From assembly GCA_036939975.1 (NCBI GenBank), contig JALLPB010000660.1, forward strand, positions 1 through 13,932: a DNA stretch of 13,932 bases, written 5' to 3'. The position numbers and the translations under genes were made by a program. Below the pieces are notes generated by a model. That model searched no databases. It saw nothing but the letters and a program-made list of their open reading frames with translations, and had not been told where the DNA came from. Below are positions 1-9,432 of the stretch, in pieces. Origin of the DNA: Cyclostephanos tholiformis. Its lineage: Eukaryota > Bacillariophyta > Thalassiosirophyceae > Thalassiosirales > Thalassiosiraceae. How positions within the stretch are numbered: position 1 is the stretch's first letter; each line of letters starts with the position of its first letter.

Positions 1-1368
1 TGACCCCCTACGACGTCGCATCGACGCAGTCCGTTAGGGGATACCTCCTACCGAGGCAATTGCGGGCCGAGAACGATGCGTCGGGGATGATATCCCACTC
101 CCACCCCGGGGTGGGAACGATGGTCGTGGGGGTGGGAGGAGGCGGGGATGCACGTTCGCCGCCCCCCCCCCCCCCTCCCACGTCCACGACGAACGGCGTC
201 GTCGGTTGCGGGGGGGGTATCGTGGACGTCGCGAACGAACCCTACGATCCGGTGGCGGCGCTCATGCGACCGACGGTCGGCGCGCTCGGGAATGCGGCTG
301 GGGGGGTGAATTACAACGCGTCATCGTCGTCCTCGTCGTCGTCCCCGATGACGTTCGTCGCGCGGTCCTCCCCGTCGTCATCGTGGAAACCGCCGCCATC
401 GCAATTCCACCACCACCTCCAGCAGCACCAGCCGCATCCGGCGGAGGAGGAGACACAATATCAGCAATATCAGCAGCAGCGGCATCATCAGCAGGAGCAG
501 CCACCGGAAGTGCAGCCGCCGTATCAGCAACAGCCGACGGAGGAACCTCGGTATCAACAACTGCCGAGGGAGGGTCGACCGGCGGAGGGGGGGACGACGT
601 GCGAGGCGACGCAATGCGACGCGGACGCGGCCACGTCGACGACCATGACGACGTCGTCGTCGTCGTCGTCGTCGTCATCGAGGGCGATGGGTTTCCGCAG
701 TCCTCCCTTCGTGTCCATCGGCGGCGGCGGCGGCGGAGTCGTCACGGGGGGGGGGAGAAACGACGCGATCATCCCGACGACGGTGGTGCGGGGGGGAGGT
801 CCCACCGCCACCGCGCTTCCGCCGCCGCCGCCGCCGCGAACGCTATCGACGAACGCAACGACGACGACGACGACGACGACGGTGGCGGCGGCGGCGGCAC
901 CCACCTCCGCCGAACGCACCGTCGCGGGGGGATACGCCCTCCGCGGCGGTCACGCCAACGCCGCGGCCGCCATCCTATCGACGACGTCGCCATCCCTGTC
1001 CTCCGGGGGGGGGGGGGAACAGCGGCGGCCGTCGGCTGTACAAGCCGGACGGATTCCACTCGTCGAGCAACGACAGGGAATTGCAGGCGAAGTACGGACA
1101 CGTCACGAACGAGCACGAGGTGCGAAGGTACTTGTCCGTGGGACCGCCCCCGAGATCGGGGGAATGTGGCGGAGTCGGAGGCGGCACTTCAGGGGCGGCG
1201 AACCCTTACTCCGCGTCGTCATCCCTTTATCGAGGCCAATATTCGTCCGCCCCCTCGTCGTACGGCGGCGGCGGTGGTGGTGGCAATTATGATGCTAATC
1301 ATCGAGCGACGACCGTGCCGGCGTATGCCACGTTTCCTCCTCCACCCCCCCCCTCCTCCTCAGGATGA
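1..1368 (+). CDS. 3' end of a low-complexity Ser/Gly/Pro/Gln/His-rich protein gene (5' partial, frame change at a G run)
   Basis: I do not recognise this protein. The frame with codons starting at position 3 is open from the left edge, so the gene begins outside the window. It encodes Gly, Pro, Ser, Thr and Ala homopolymers and a Gln/His-rich stretch at about 405-560. That frame stays open to 1292 but becomes Arg-rich and unnatural after about 1017. From 1018 the frame with codons starting at 1018 reads more normally (for example LYKPDGFHSSSNDRELQAKYG, then NPYSASSSLYRGQYSSAP) and ends at TGA 1366-1368. The switch fits best at the 13-G run 1005-1017, where one G too many or two too few would join the frames. 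The cause may be an assembly homopolymer error, a real mutation or slippage. The composition suggests a disordered C-terminal tail, with no catalytic motif visible. The high GC leaves other frames open by chance. Confidence 0.6.
653..676 (+). repeat. (GTC)8 trinucleotide microsatellite coding for Ser
   Basis: Eight perfect GTC units give part of a poly-Ser tract (TCG codons) in the first gene. It lies in coding sequence, so unit changes would alter length without shifting frame. Confidence 0.9.
858..881 (+). repeat. (ACG)8 trinucleotide microsatellite coding for Thr
   Basis: Eight perfect ACG units encode a poly-Thr tract in the first gene, followed directly by GCG repeats encoding Ala. Confidence 0.9.
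1005..1017 (+). repeat. 13-G homopolymer at the frame change of the first gene
   Basis: Thirteen consecutive G separate the natural-looking upstream frame (Ser-rich, ending in Gly codons) from the natural-looking downstream frame (Gly, then NSGGRRLYK). The length, not a multiple of three from the expected phase, is what moves the frame. Confidence 0.8.
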
Positions 1369-2009
1369 GCATCCGAGGTAACATCTGCATCTCCGAAAGG
1401 CAAGCGTCGGGGTTGTGGACGATGCCCCCCCACGGCGCAAAAATGGGCGAGACGAAAACAAGGTATTAAGACGTGCTTGTTTTTTGAGGATGAGGAAGGT
1501 TGGGGTACAATAGGATAAAATATGACAGAACTATCCGTGACTTTTCTTCGGCGTTTAATCGAACAATCCGGAACGAACCAACCATCAGTGGCGTTTCTCT
1601 ATTGCGTATATTCGATCGAACAGTCCGAGTCGTCGCTCATCCCGCAGGGACACGACGAACAGGCGTCGCCGGAGTCGACATGTTCGTCGGAGAGGGAAGG
1701 ACAATCGCTCCTTGTCCTCATCGAGCGAATATTTCCCTCTGCAGCTTAGAACTGCCGCCTCAACTGTATCGCACGCGACCGTCCTTAGAAAGGACTACAA
1801 ATAATGAGGATCTCTCGTCTAGTCGCTCCAGTCTCGACATGAATTATTCAATACAAAGTGTAGACGTATATGAATTCCTAATAAAGGTGCAGCAGTTATG
1901 GGATTACGTTGTATTATTTTCCATTTAAGTCCTCGGCAAATCGCGCACAATTTTTACGTCTGCCCTTTGTACCAAAATAATGGCTTGCATGGCTAGGTGA
2001 ATGCTCTCG
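1369..2009. other. Intergenic sequence between convergent genes
   Basis: No convincing coding sequence is present. ORFs of 142 and 75 codons here have no recognisable domain or natural composition. Two small perfect inverted repeats are seen: 1698-1704 with 1712-1718 (7 bp, 7-nt loop) and 1781-1786 with 1790-1795 (6 bp, 3-nt loop). An AATAAA lies at 1880-1885 on the plus strand. The stretch probably holds the 3' untranslated regions of the convergent flanking genes. Confidence 0.6.
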
Positions 2010-2574
2010 TTACTCTTGCTGGTCGAAACCAAGGTCTGAGCTGCATGACCACGCGCAAAAATCGCTCTGGGAATCAAAATCAAAATCTTCGTAGCAAGTA
2101 TTTTCCTCCATCACATCCTGATTCCAAGGCATGATTTCAGAAGTCTCAACACAGTTGATACCGCAGGAGGTGCAGGTGGACCTGTTCTTGTTGCACTTGT
2201 TAGAGCCACCGCAGCATTGTTGGTTCAAGCACGTGCAATAATCCTTATCGGCGTCGGACATGTTCGCTCCACAGAGGCCATTCTTCTTATATTTGGGCTG
2301 GCCTTCTCCGATATCCTGAAAGCTGTCGATAGCCTTGGCAACGGCAGCCTGAGATCCGCGCAGTAGGTTCTCCTAAAATATCCAGGAGTGAATTAGGCAT
2401 GAAGCGTGAGGGAACACAAGAGGTGTGAGCGTCCGAGGAGGGTGTTAACGAAGAGGGAACAGAAGGCAAAAGATAGATTACACTACATCGAAAACCGCGC
2501 ACCTCATTGGAAAAGACGCCGGGAGCTGCACCGAGTAGGATGCAGGCGGAAGTGGTCAGGACGAAGAGCTTCAT
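2010..2574 (-). CDS. Small secreted cysteine-rich protein, two exons
   Basis: Gene model: exon 1 is 2574-2503, the intron is 2502-2373 (130 nt, GT...AG, phase 0) and exon 2 is 2372-2010, giving 144 aa. The start at 2574 opens a classic signal peptide, MKLFVLTTSACILLGAAPG, with probable cleavage after VFS. Removing the intron joins two open frames exactly; unspliced reading enters the intron as implausible sequence. The mature part has 12 cysteines, including CTCLNQQCC and CTSCGINC, which suggests disulfides and an extracellular or secretory-pathway location. Two N-glycosylation sequons (NMS, NRS) are present. The C-terminus is acidic (DFDFDSQSD). I do not recognise a named family and assign no activity. 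The gene is divergent from the PPR gene beyond the inserted element and converges with the first gene. An A15 tract lies 20 nt upstream of the ATG on its strand. Confidence 0.75.
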
Positions 2575-2930
2575 GATAATCGATGTTGAAGTCGTTTTTT
2601 TTTTTTTTTATGAGCAAGGACGAGAGGAGAAATATTATTTGGAGAAAGGATTTAGAAGGCCATCCCAGTATCAATTGACCGGTATTTTCGCGGCATAAAT
2701 ACTTCCTTGATTGACTAGAATTCTCGGCTTTCTGAATTTGAGTACTCGATCAAAACTTTCAAGTTGTTTTCGGATCAGTAAGTTCTCTTTATGTCTTTAA
2801 TTCAAGCTTCTTGATCGGTCTTGGTTTTGAGATACATACGTACCTATGTACTCTGTATCTCAAAAAAAAGAGAAGAGGGGACAATACACACAAGCCCAGG
2901 GCGACGGGCCAGACCTCAGAGGGGGGGGGG
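2575..2930. other. 5' flank of the secreted-protein gene and left flank of the retroelement
   Basis: This is AT-rich non-coding sequence. T15 at 2595-2609 (A15 on the minus strand) lies just ahead of the secreted-protein start and is probably in its leader. A perfect hairpin lies at 2825-2865. From about 2870 the composition changes to the G-run-rich character of ORF1, with G10 at 2921-2930 touching the ORF1 ATG. No clear TATA box was identified. Confidence 0.6.
2825..2865. repeat. 12-bp perfect inverted repeat (hairpin)
   Basis: TTTTGAGATACA at 2825-2836 is the exact reverse complement of TGTATCTCAAAA at 2854-2865, with a 17-nt loop. It sits just outside the start of the retroelement ORFs and may mark or lie near the element's left edge, but no matching copy was found at the right end. 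Confidence 0.8.
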
Positions 2931-3938
2931 ATGATGCGTCAAAGGGAAGGAGGGGAACACCCCCCGTGTGATAGACAACACGGCGGCCCGCCAGTGTGGG
3001 ATAGGGGGGGGGTCCCGCTCACCGTGGGCAATGACAATGATCGAACGATACAGAGCCGCCTTACGGAGGGGGGGGAGAACAACCAGGGGCTGCCAACGGG
3101 GGGGAGACAAGAAGACCTAGAGCATGGCAGGGACCCCAACCAACAAGGAATGGTTCCAGTCCATCAAGGGGGAATTATAACAAAAATCCAATCGATGTCG
3201 TCACGCTATGATGCCGCCACAATCGTGCGGGAGCTGGAATGGCAAGGGAGGGTTGAAGGCAACGCGACACAATGCGCTGCATTCAAGGACCAGTGTCTGA
3301 ATCAATCGACCTTCAGGGCATTGGCCTTCATGAAGGGGAGGTCGCCCGTCATGCACATGGCACATTCTATTGGGCAGTTTTTTGGCATGTCGGGGCTAGC
3401 CTTGGACGTTCAGGGAAAACAGATTGGCTTCATCGGGGATCGAGCGAACGGCCGGTACCCAATCCCGCTCCTCTTACCACCCCAGAACGCCTGGACATGG
3501 CAAAAAATAAAATATGTAGACAATACGGCTTGATATACAACCCACTATGATCGAGTAGAAAACCAGGACAAGCTATGGGCCACAGGAGGGGGGGACCCGG
3601 ACACCTGCGAAGCGGCGTTGCCACGGCTCCTTGCATTACCAATGTTCATTGTGGAGTTCCTGTGCAAACAAGGGGGAGCATGCCTCCCGTACAAACTGCG
3701 AAACTAAATCCGGGATCGCATCGACTCGGGGGAGCTTAATGTCGCTGCTGACAAATGGCAGCTCCTATTGGATTGGTGCCTCACGGCATTGCAGGAATGG
3801 GAGGGAACTAGTTTGATTAATATTGGCTCACCGGAGCCTGCCCTGTGCCAAGATCAGGAATTTTTGGAGTGGTGCAAGCAACGCCTCAATAGCACGCTCG
3901 ACCCTGCGACCACCATCAGGGTGGACAAAAAAAGGCGC

Positions 3939-3951
3939 GGGGGGGGGGGGG
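3939..3951 (+). repeat. 13-G homopolymer at the ORF1 frame change
   Basis: Thirteen G follow AAAAAAAGGCGC. Upstream protein-like sequence ends in the frame with codons starting at 3936 (DKKRRGGGG). Downstream protein-like sequence is in the frame with codons starting at 3953 (ADLHMVERITNN). One G too few or two too many at this run explains the break. Confidence 0.8.
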
Positions 3952-4927
3952 AGCCGACCTCCATATGGTCGAGAGGATCACTAACAACATGGAACGGAGT
4001 TTCCTGGCGGGGGTACATGCACTTGCACCAACACTGGCGGGGGCCGCGTGCCAAGGGGGGCTCGGCCACAAAGATAGGGAGGGGGACGACGTGGGGGGAA
4101 AAATGTATTTGGAAAATAACATAGCGGCTTTAAAGGGCTACTGTGGGGTGGAGACCCCAGCAGGCATACCGGTCATCTGGGATTCGTTCCAGCAAACCCG
4201 TGAGATTTCCTCCCATCGCCACAACCTTCGTGTCTCAATGTCCCAATGGAGCAAACAAACGGGCAAGGATATTGACAAGACGCCATTTTTTACGGAGCAA
4301 ACAATCAAGGATATTGTCAACCTGAATTTTAATCCGGGTGAAGCAGTCCCGACGTTCTCGTCGGCACAGCGGGGGATATCAATTCTCACATGTCGGCCAA
4401 AGTCGGCTCTTGAAGTAAAGACGATCAAGGACTTTGAGGAGGCACGGCGCGCAACCGCACACACCGCACAGTTTAATGAAGTTAGGCGTCGCCAAAAAGC
4501 ACCACCGAGCCCACCACCTGACAACTACTTTGAGCTACGGCTGAGCGTAAATACTTTCTGTGCCCTCATTTGGACTCTTTTCGGAGAAGAATGTGACTAC
4601 TTTAAGGGCCTACTTGAAGTCGCGGAGACTTTGGATCAACAAGAGGTGCATATCATACGGGAGTCATTTACCCCAAATGTATGTCGGTGCATCACCTGGG
4701 CAATCTTCACGGATGGGCACTCATTTTTTAATACCGTCCTGGTTGAGGCACAGTTTCGAAGTGGGGAGAGGTTCCGTTGGCCCAAAAGCCTCATTCACAA
4801 AATCACGGATGACGTCCATTTTGCAAAATTAATTGAATGCCCAATGTACCCACGCAAGTGGCTCCTCCCCTCTCCTGAGGGCCACAACATGCCGGGTACT
4901 AGCGGGATGGAGGGCAGCAATGGTGGT

Positions 4928-4970
4928 GGGAGCGGGGGAGGCACAGGGGGATGGGGGAGCGGGGGAGGCA
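4928..4970 (+). repeat. 16-bp direct repeat in the Gly-rich linker of ORF1
   Basis: GGGAGCGGGGGAGGCA occurs at 4928-4943 and again at 4955-4970. The copies lie 27 nt apart start to start, so the frame is kept and both encode Gly/Ser. This is a short in-frame duplication. Confidence 0.8.
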
Positions 4971-5449
4971 TGGGCCATGATGGAAAACCAGCCGCCACAG
5001 GGGGAGGGAGTAAACGGCAATTACAGCAATGCCAGCAGTGGGTAGATGGTCCCCATCTACGCATCATTGAAATGATGGCTAACTACATCGCTAGCAAAGG
5101 GATGCGCATAAGACTTACAGAGATCCTTGATGCTGCCAACAAACGCATCACGGATCCACCAATGATACCGGCTTACGTCGCGAATGGACGACCGTTTGTG
5201 TGCTGGGCACAAATTCTGGGACGGTGTACTTTTGCAAACTGCCAGTTTAAACATGGGCATGTTCCGCAGGAGGAAATCCTGGACTCGTTTGCCGAGGCTG
5301 TCGTCGCTATGCTCACCCCAGGAGTGCTCCATTGTGTCGGTGGCGGCAATAACCCAGGGGGATTGCCAGAAAAACGATGAAAAACGGAGGGGAATGCCTG
5401 ACAGGAGTTTGCTCACCCGGGAAAATGGACTCAGGGAGTTTCGGGGGCA

Positions 5450-8151
5450 ATGAGCATAGAACAAAAACAAACCAATACGGATGGGGGAAACAAAAGTAGG
5501 GATATAAACATAACGAGCGCGGTTACTCTGCTACGAGACAAACCTAGGCAAGAACCAAACAAGATCATCGAAGGGCATTTGCCAAACAAGGTGGCCAAGA
5601 ATCAACAACAGGGGTACCCTAGAAATATAGTAAACTGGACAAGGGGGACAACCAGGGAGGGACAGGTGCTCCTGCGACAATTGCTGGATGATGGACAAGG
5701 TAAGTCGGATTCGGATATGGATATACTAGGCTCAGAAGATAGTGCACCGGTGGCCGAGAATGCGGGGGGCACCATCAAGACGGGCATACCAGAGCGGAGC
5801 TTACTCCTCCGCCCACCAATGATCGAGGCAACCGGACAGATAGCTACGGGTGCCACTACACCAGCATTGCAAAAACAAAATAAATCACATCGGACCAACA
5901 CGTTACTATCCCAATCGGCACGGTCCCAATGGACGATACACAAGGATAGTACACTCCTACCAGAGGAGCACTGGGATCATCACCAAAATGCTGCGGAAGA
6001 CCGGGAAATGAACCCACAAGGACTGGCCCTTCGACACGAAGCCGCAGATACCTTAGCCGACTGGGCACAGTTTGGCTGCCCCATGTGCACAGGGCGGGAC
6101 TGGTCACTAATGGAATTTGAGGCGGCAATTGCGAGGGTCCACACCAATCGGCTCTGGACCCGGATGTGTTGGTACATTTCGAGGAGGAAGTGACTACAAA
6201 GGTAAATAGGTGGCAGGCACGTGTGATGGTGTGGGACTACATTCGAGGGAACCACCCTCGACAGCTCAAGGTCTCCCCGGTCACAGCAATACCTCACAAG
6301 TCACGTGCCTACCGCTCAATCTTGGCCTTATCCTTCAGACTTCATTTGGAGAACGTAGGAATTGTCGATTCGGTCAATAAAACAACAGAGAAATGGGCGC
6401 CTAGGGGCACGATCGATGAATTAGGGCATTCATTTAAGCGACTCATCCATGTGTTTGCTGAGGCCGACAACAATGCCGTGATCCTTATGGCAAAATGGAA
6501 CATCCAAGATGGCTTTTGGCGATTAAATTGCCGGGAAGGGGAAGAATGGAATTTCTGCTATGTCTGGCCGCAAAAACTGGGAGAGCCACGTCGACTCGTG
6601 GTACCCACTTCTTTGCAGATGGGTTGGGTGGAGTCTCCACCGTATTTTTGTGCAGCATTGGAAACGGCCCGGGATGTAGCGGTGGAATACATCAAAACTA
6701 CCGTGGGGGGGTTGCCGGCCCACAAATTCGAAGGGTGGTCAGATATTCCTTTAGCCCCCATCAATGATACATGATCTGGACATCAGTCGCTCCGCTACAT
6801 GCCCAAGGTTTATGTGGATGATTTTATTTCTGCAATTATCCCAACAACTCAGAAGCAAATCAAGCATGCTACTCGGGGTATATTGCATGGAATCCACGAT
6901 GTTTTCCCTCCACATAGGAATGAGGATCACGACCCCATCTCATTAAAATAGCTGAGGAAGGGTGAGGGAAAATACGATACTGTCAAATGTCTCCTTGGGT
7001 TCGATTTGGCTCGAGGAACCAAAGAGGGTGACTTTGCTTACAATTCTGCACAAGTGGATTCGGGGGGCAACTCGAGCGGGCTGTGGCATCCGGTTTGCAG
7101 AATTTGAGTCAGTGATTGCCAAGTTACGCCATGCATTTACGGCCCTGCAGGAGGGACGAGGGCTGCTAAGCCCGTGCAATTGGGTAATGCAGAAATGGCC
7201 ACTAGTCCTCTATTTGCATCACAACGGGCCATTGCTCAAGGCAATCCACGACGTTCGTACTATCCTCAAGGCATCAGTGAAACGCCCAACACAATGCAAA
7301 GACTTGGTAGCTGGGTGGCCAGATTATATAGGAATCGTCGATGCATCAAGTCACGGCATGGGGTGGATCATTGTGGGAGAACTGTCATCTCTCCCACCAA
7401 CAGTGTTTTGGATACTTTGGCCGACGGACATATCTGCGGATCTTGTCTTGTTCGACACCCCGCAGGGATGCATTAACAATTCTGAACTGGAGATGTCGGG
7501 ATTGCTCCTGCTATGGCTCTGCCTTGAGGGAGTTGCACCGGACATGGTGCACAAACATGTTGCCCTGTTCAGCGACAACTCACCAACTGTGAGCTAGGTG
7601 GAAAAAATGGCTTCAAAAAATCACGAATTGCCACACAGCTTGTTCGTGCGCTGGCGTTCCGCATCAACCTCCGACAAGCGTGTCCTTTGACCGCGGTGCA
7701 CATACCTGGCGTAGAGAATGCCCTCACCAACATACCATCATGCTCGTTTGGGAGCGTGCCCAAATGGCACTGTTGATCTGATGACACTTTACTGACATTG
7801 TTTAACAAAACTTTCCCTTTACCCGAACAGGTATCTTGGACGTGCTTCCAATGCAACACCAACGTGACTATGCGCGTGATTTCCACGCTGCGGATGAAGG
7901 GTATTACCTTGGCAGAGTGGCAGTGACTACCAAAAATCGGCAAACACATTGGAAAAATTGGACGGCATATGTTGGGCCTTTGGGAATGGACCCTTATCTA
8001 CAGGGGGTGCAGTACACGACAAGGGTCCGCGTCCTTACAGGATTTGTGGCACGGGTCAAACACAGATACTATGGAAGGGGAAAGCGAGTCGCGGTTGGCA
8101 CGGTTGTTGGCGCTCTCACGGCCGTTGGCCGGAGATTGCGTTGGCCTGTGA
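5450..8151 (+). pseudogene. Retroelement ORF2, reverse transcriptase and RNase H (broken)
   Basis: ATG 5450 opens a hydrophilic N-terminal region with a GCPMCTGRDW motif at about 6074. RT follows: motif A-like WNIQDGFWRL near 6496, LVVPTSLQMGWVESPPYF near 6598, and the catalytic YVDD at 6811-6822. RNase H follows with carboxylates at Asp 7340 (VDASSHG), Glu 7484 (NNSELEM) and Asp 7574 (FSDNSPTV). Lesions seen: a frame change near 6135-6138 (one G missing), TGA 6772, TAG 6949, a frame-changing deletion near 7005-7007, TAG 7595, a frame change at the A6 run 7615-7620, TGA 7774 and TGA 7924. The RT motif A position normally Asp is Asn (6499-6501). The last RNase H motif reads TNIPSCS (7726-7746) where AD-x-PSRS-like sequence is expected. 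The last 300 nt overlap ORF3 in another frame. Confidence 0.8.
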
Positions 8152-9052
8152 GGACAACCCTACAAAAGTAATAGGGAGTGGCAAGCTATTACCGCACCTC
8201 TCTCAAATGTATGATGGGTGGCGGAAGGAGGACCCACCTACAACCAAACAGCTCCCTGTAGAAGCCGATGTCCCCGAGCTTCTCGCCGATCGTGGCGGCG
8301 CAGCATCGGCGTCCACACTCAACCAGGTCATCAGGGACTTGGCACTAATTGCCTTTTACTACTTACTTTGCATCGGTGAGTACACGGTAAAAGGGAGGCG
8401 GAATGACACCAAGCAAACCGTGCAGTTTAAATATGAAGATGTTATGTTCTTTAAAAAGAATGGGGCGGGGCAATTACGGTGCCTCCCACGGGAGGCACCA
8501 GCGCATCTTATTGCTATGGCCGACGGAGCGACACTAAAGCTGGACAACCAGAATAATGGGTGGAAAGGCATATGGATCTACCAGGAGGCTAACGGGGATA
8601 GGTATCTTTGCCCGGTGCGAGCTTTGGGCCGGTGTTTCCTCCACCTTCGTAACAATGGTGGCACAGGTAAGACTTTTCTTTCCTCTTACTGGATGCGTGG
8701 GACAAGGGCGGATGTCATGGCGGAACACATCAGCTGTGCCCTTAAGCAGGCAGCAACAGAGCTTCAGTACCCAACAACAAAAGGGATCCCCATTGCACGC
8801 ATCAACACACACTCCCTCCGGAGTGGGGGAGCAAATGCCCTTGCCCTCATGGGATACTCCGATAGGCAGATACAAAAAATGGGTGGATGGCGTGGGGCCA
8901 CCTTCAGAGAGTATATCCGGGAGGAACTCGCATGTTATGCACAGGGCATGTCTCAGGACATGAAACAAAAATTCAACTTTGTCAACATTGCAGGAAATGC
9001 ATTCACAGAGATACCAGCGGATACCCTACACATTATTGAACGGGAGGACTAA
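7851..9052 (+). pseudogene. Retroelement ORF3, tyrosine recombinase (one frameshift, first catalytic Arg lost)
   Basis: ATG 7851 opens a frame that reads naturally as far as TVVGALTAVG. At about 8127-8132 the natural sequence moves to another frame (EIALACEDNPTKVIG), which runs to TAA 9050-9052, so one base was probably lost. The span is about 400 codons. The catalytic domain shows HSLRSGGANAL with His at 8810 and the second Arg at 8819, a GGW motif at about 8882, and the nucleophile Tyr at 8912 (REYI). The first catalytic Arg, expected in the L-R-x-G/S-E motif, is Cys here (LLCIGE, TGC 8369-8371). The family cuts and rejoins DNA through a 3'-phosphotyrosine and would insert circular cDNA. 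It lies last in the element and overlaps the end of ORF2. Confidence 0.82.
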
Positions 9053-9277
9053 TTTGGGAAGATGGGGAATGTGATGGGATATACAGTAGTGGCATAGGCC
9101 TCTCTGTCGTCTTACCTTGTTGTTAATCACACCAACATAAGATGGCAAAATGAAAACGGGTGCGCGAGGGAGTTAGGCCGAATGCGCTACGCCGGCATTG
9201 AAAATAGGGGGACGATATTCTTGTTTTTGTGTTATGGGTATTTTGGCCGGGGGGATGTTTTTCTTGATGTGTTGGGA

Positions 9278-9312
9278 GGCGGGCGCCCCGGTGATGCCCC
9301 GGACCGCCCGCC
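9278..9312. repeat. 8-bp GC-rich inverted repeat
   Basis: GGCGGGCG at 9278-9285 pairs with CGCCCGCC at 9305-9312 around a 19-nt loop. The loop region carries GCCCCGG twice (9285-9291 and 9296-9302). Confidence 0.8.
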
Positions 9313-9346
9313 ACCGACCCAGGGGTGGGGTGTCTTCTGCAACAAC

Positions 9347-9405
9347 CTCCCCTCTGCCTTGTCACTGGGTCATATAGTGGGATGACTTTTCGAGTCAGAG
9401 GGGAG
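9347..9405. repeat. 10-bp inverted repeat
   Basis: CTCCCCTCTG at 9347-9356 is the exact reverse complement of CAGAGGGGAG at 9396-9405, with a 39-nt loop. Confidence 0.8.
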
Positions 9406-9432
9406 CCTGGGTCGCGCGGGACTAACCCAGGC
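9405..9432. repeat. 8-bp inverted repeat, compact hairpin
   Basis: GCCTGGGT at 9405-9412 pairs with ACCCAGGC at 9425-9432 around a 12-nt loop. The left arm can instead pair upstream, since CCTGGGTC 9406-9413 matches GACCCAGG 9316-9323. The block could therefore hold alternative folds. Confidence 0.8.

Larger units (their letters stand above)
2931..5380 (+). pseudogene. Retroelement ORF1, gag-like protein with C-terminal CCCH zinc finger (broken)
   Basis: The likely start is ATG 2931, directly after G10. Reading continues in one frame through TGA 3531-3533 and TAA 3705-3707, with plausible protein on both sides of each stop. It then changes frame at the 13-G run 3939-3951 and runs to TGA 5378-5380. 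The total span is about 816 codons. Near the end is a Gly-rich linker (about 4890-5020), then a zinc finger C-x7-C-x4-C-x3-H with Cys codons at 5201, 5225 and 5240 and His at 5252. By position, ahead of RT, and by the metal-binding module it is best read as a gag or nucleocapsid protein that would bind element RNA. The usual retroviral CCHC knuckle is absent. The body of the protein has no motif I can name. ORF2 starts 69 nt downstream. Confidence 0.65.

Noticed and set aside
262..678. Minus-strand ORFs across the first gene
   Set aside because: They are reverse readings of the same triplet repeats (poly-Thr, poly-Pro). GC-rich DNA lacks stops by chance.
206..1381. Long 391-codon plus-strand ORF overlapping the first gene
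   Set aside because: It has unnatural Arg, Gly, Asp and Val runs produced by reading GC-rich triplet repeats in a second frame, and no ordinary protein sequence anywhere.
1500..1928. 142-codon plus-strand ORF in the intergenic stretch
   Set aside because: No start context, domain or natural composition is seen, and it sits where 3' untranslated sequence of convergent genes is expected.
2287..2574. 95-codon minus-strand ORF taken as a whole gene
   Set aside because: After residue 24 it runs into the intron. Splicing at 2502/2373 joins the signal peptide to the cysteine-rich frame instead.
6945..6970. A frameshift after the RT YVDD region
   Set aside because: The sequence stays protein-like in the same frame past TAG 6949 (GEGKYDTVKCLLGFD). 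The break there is a single stop, and the real frame change is near 7006.
7949..9052. Recombinase ORF starting at 7949 in a single frame
   Set aside because: The first roughly 60 codons in that frame are out-of-frame sequence. The natural N-terminus is in the frame from ATG 7851, with a frameshift near 8127-8132.
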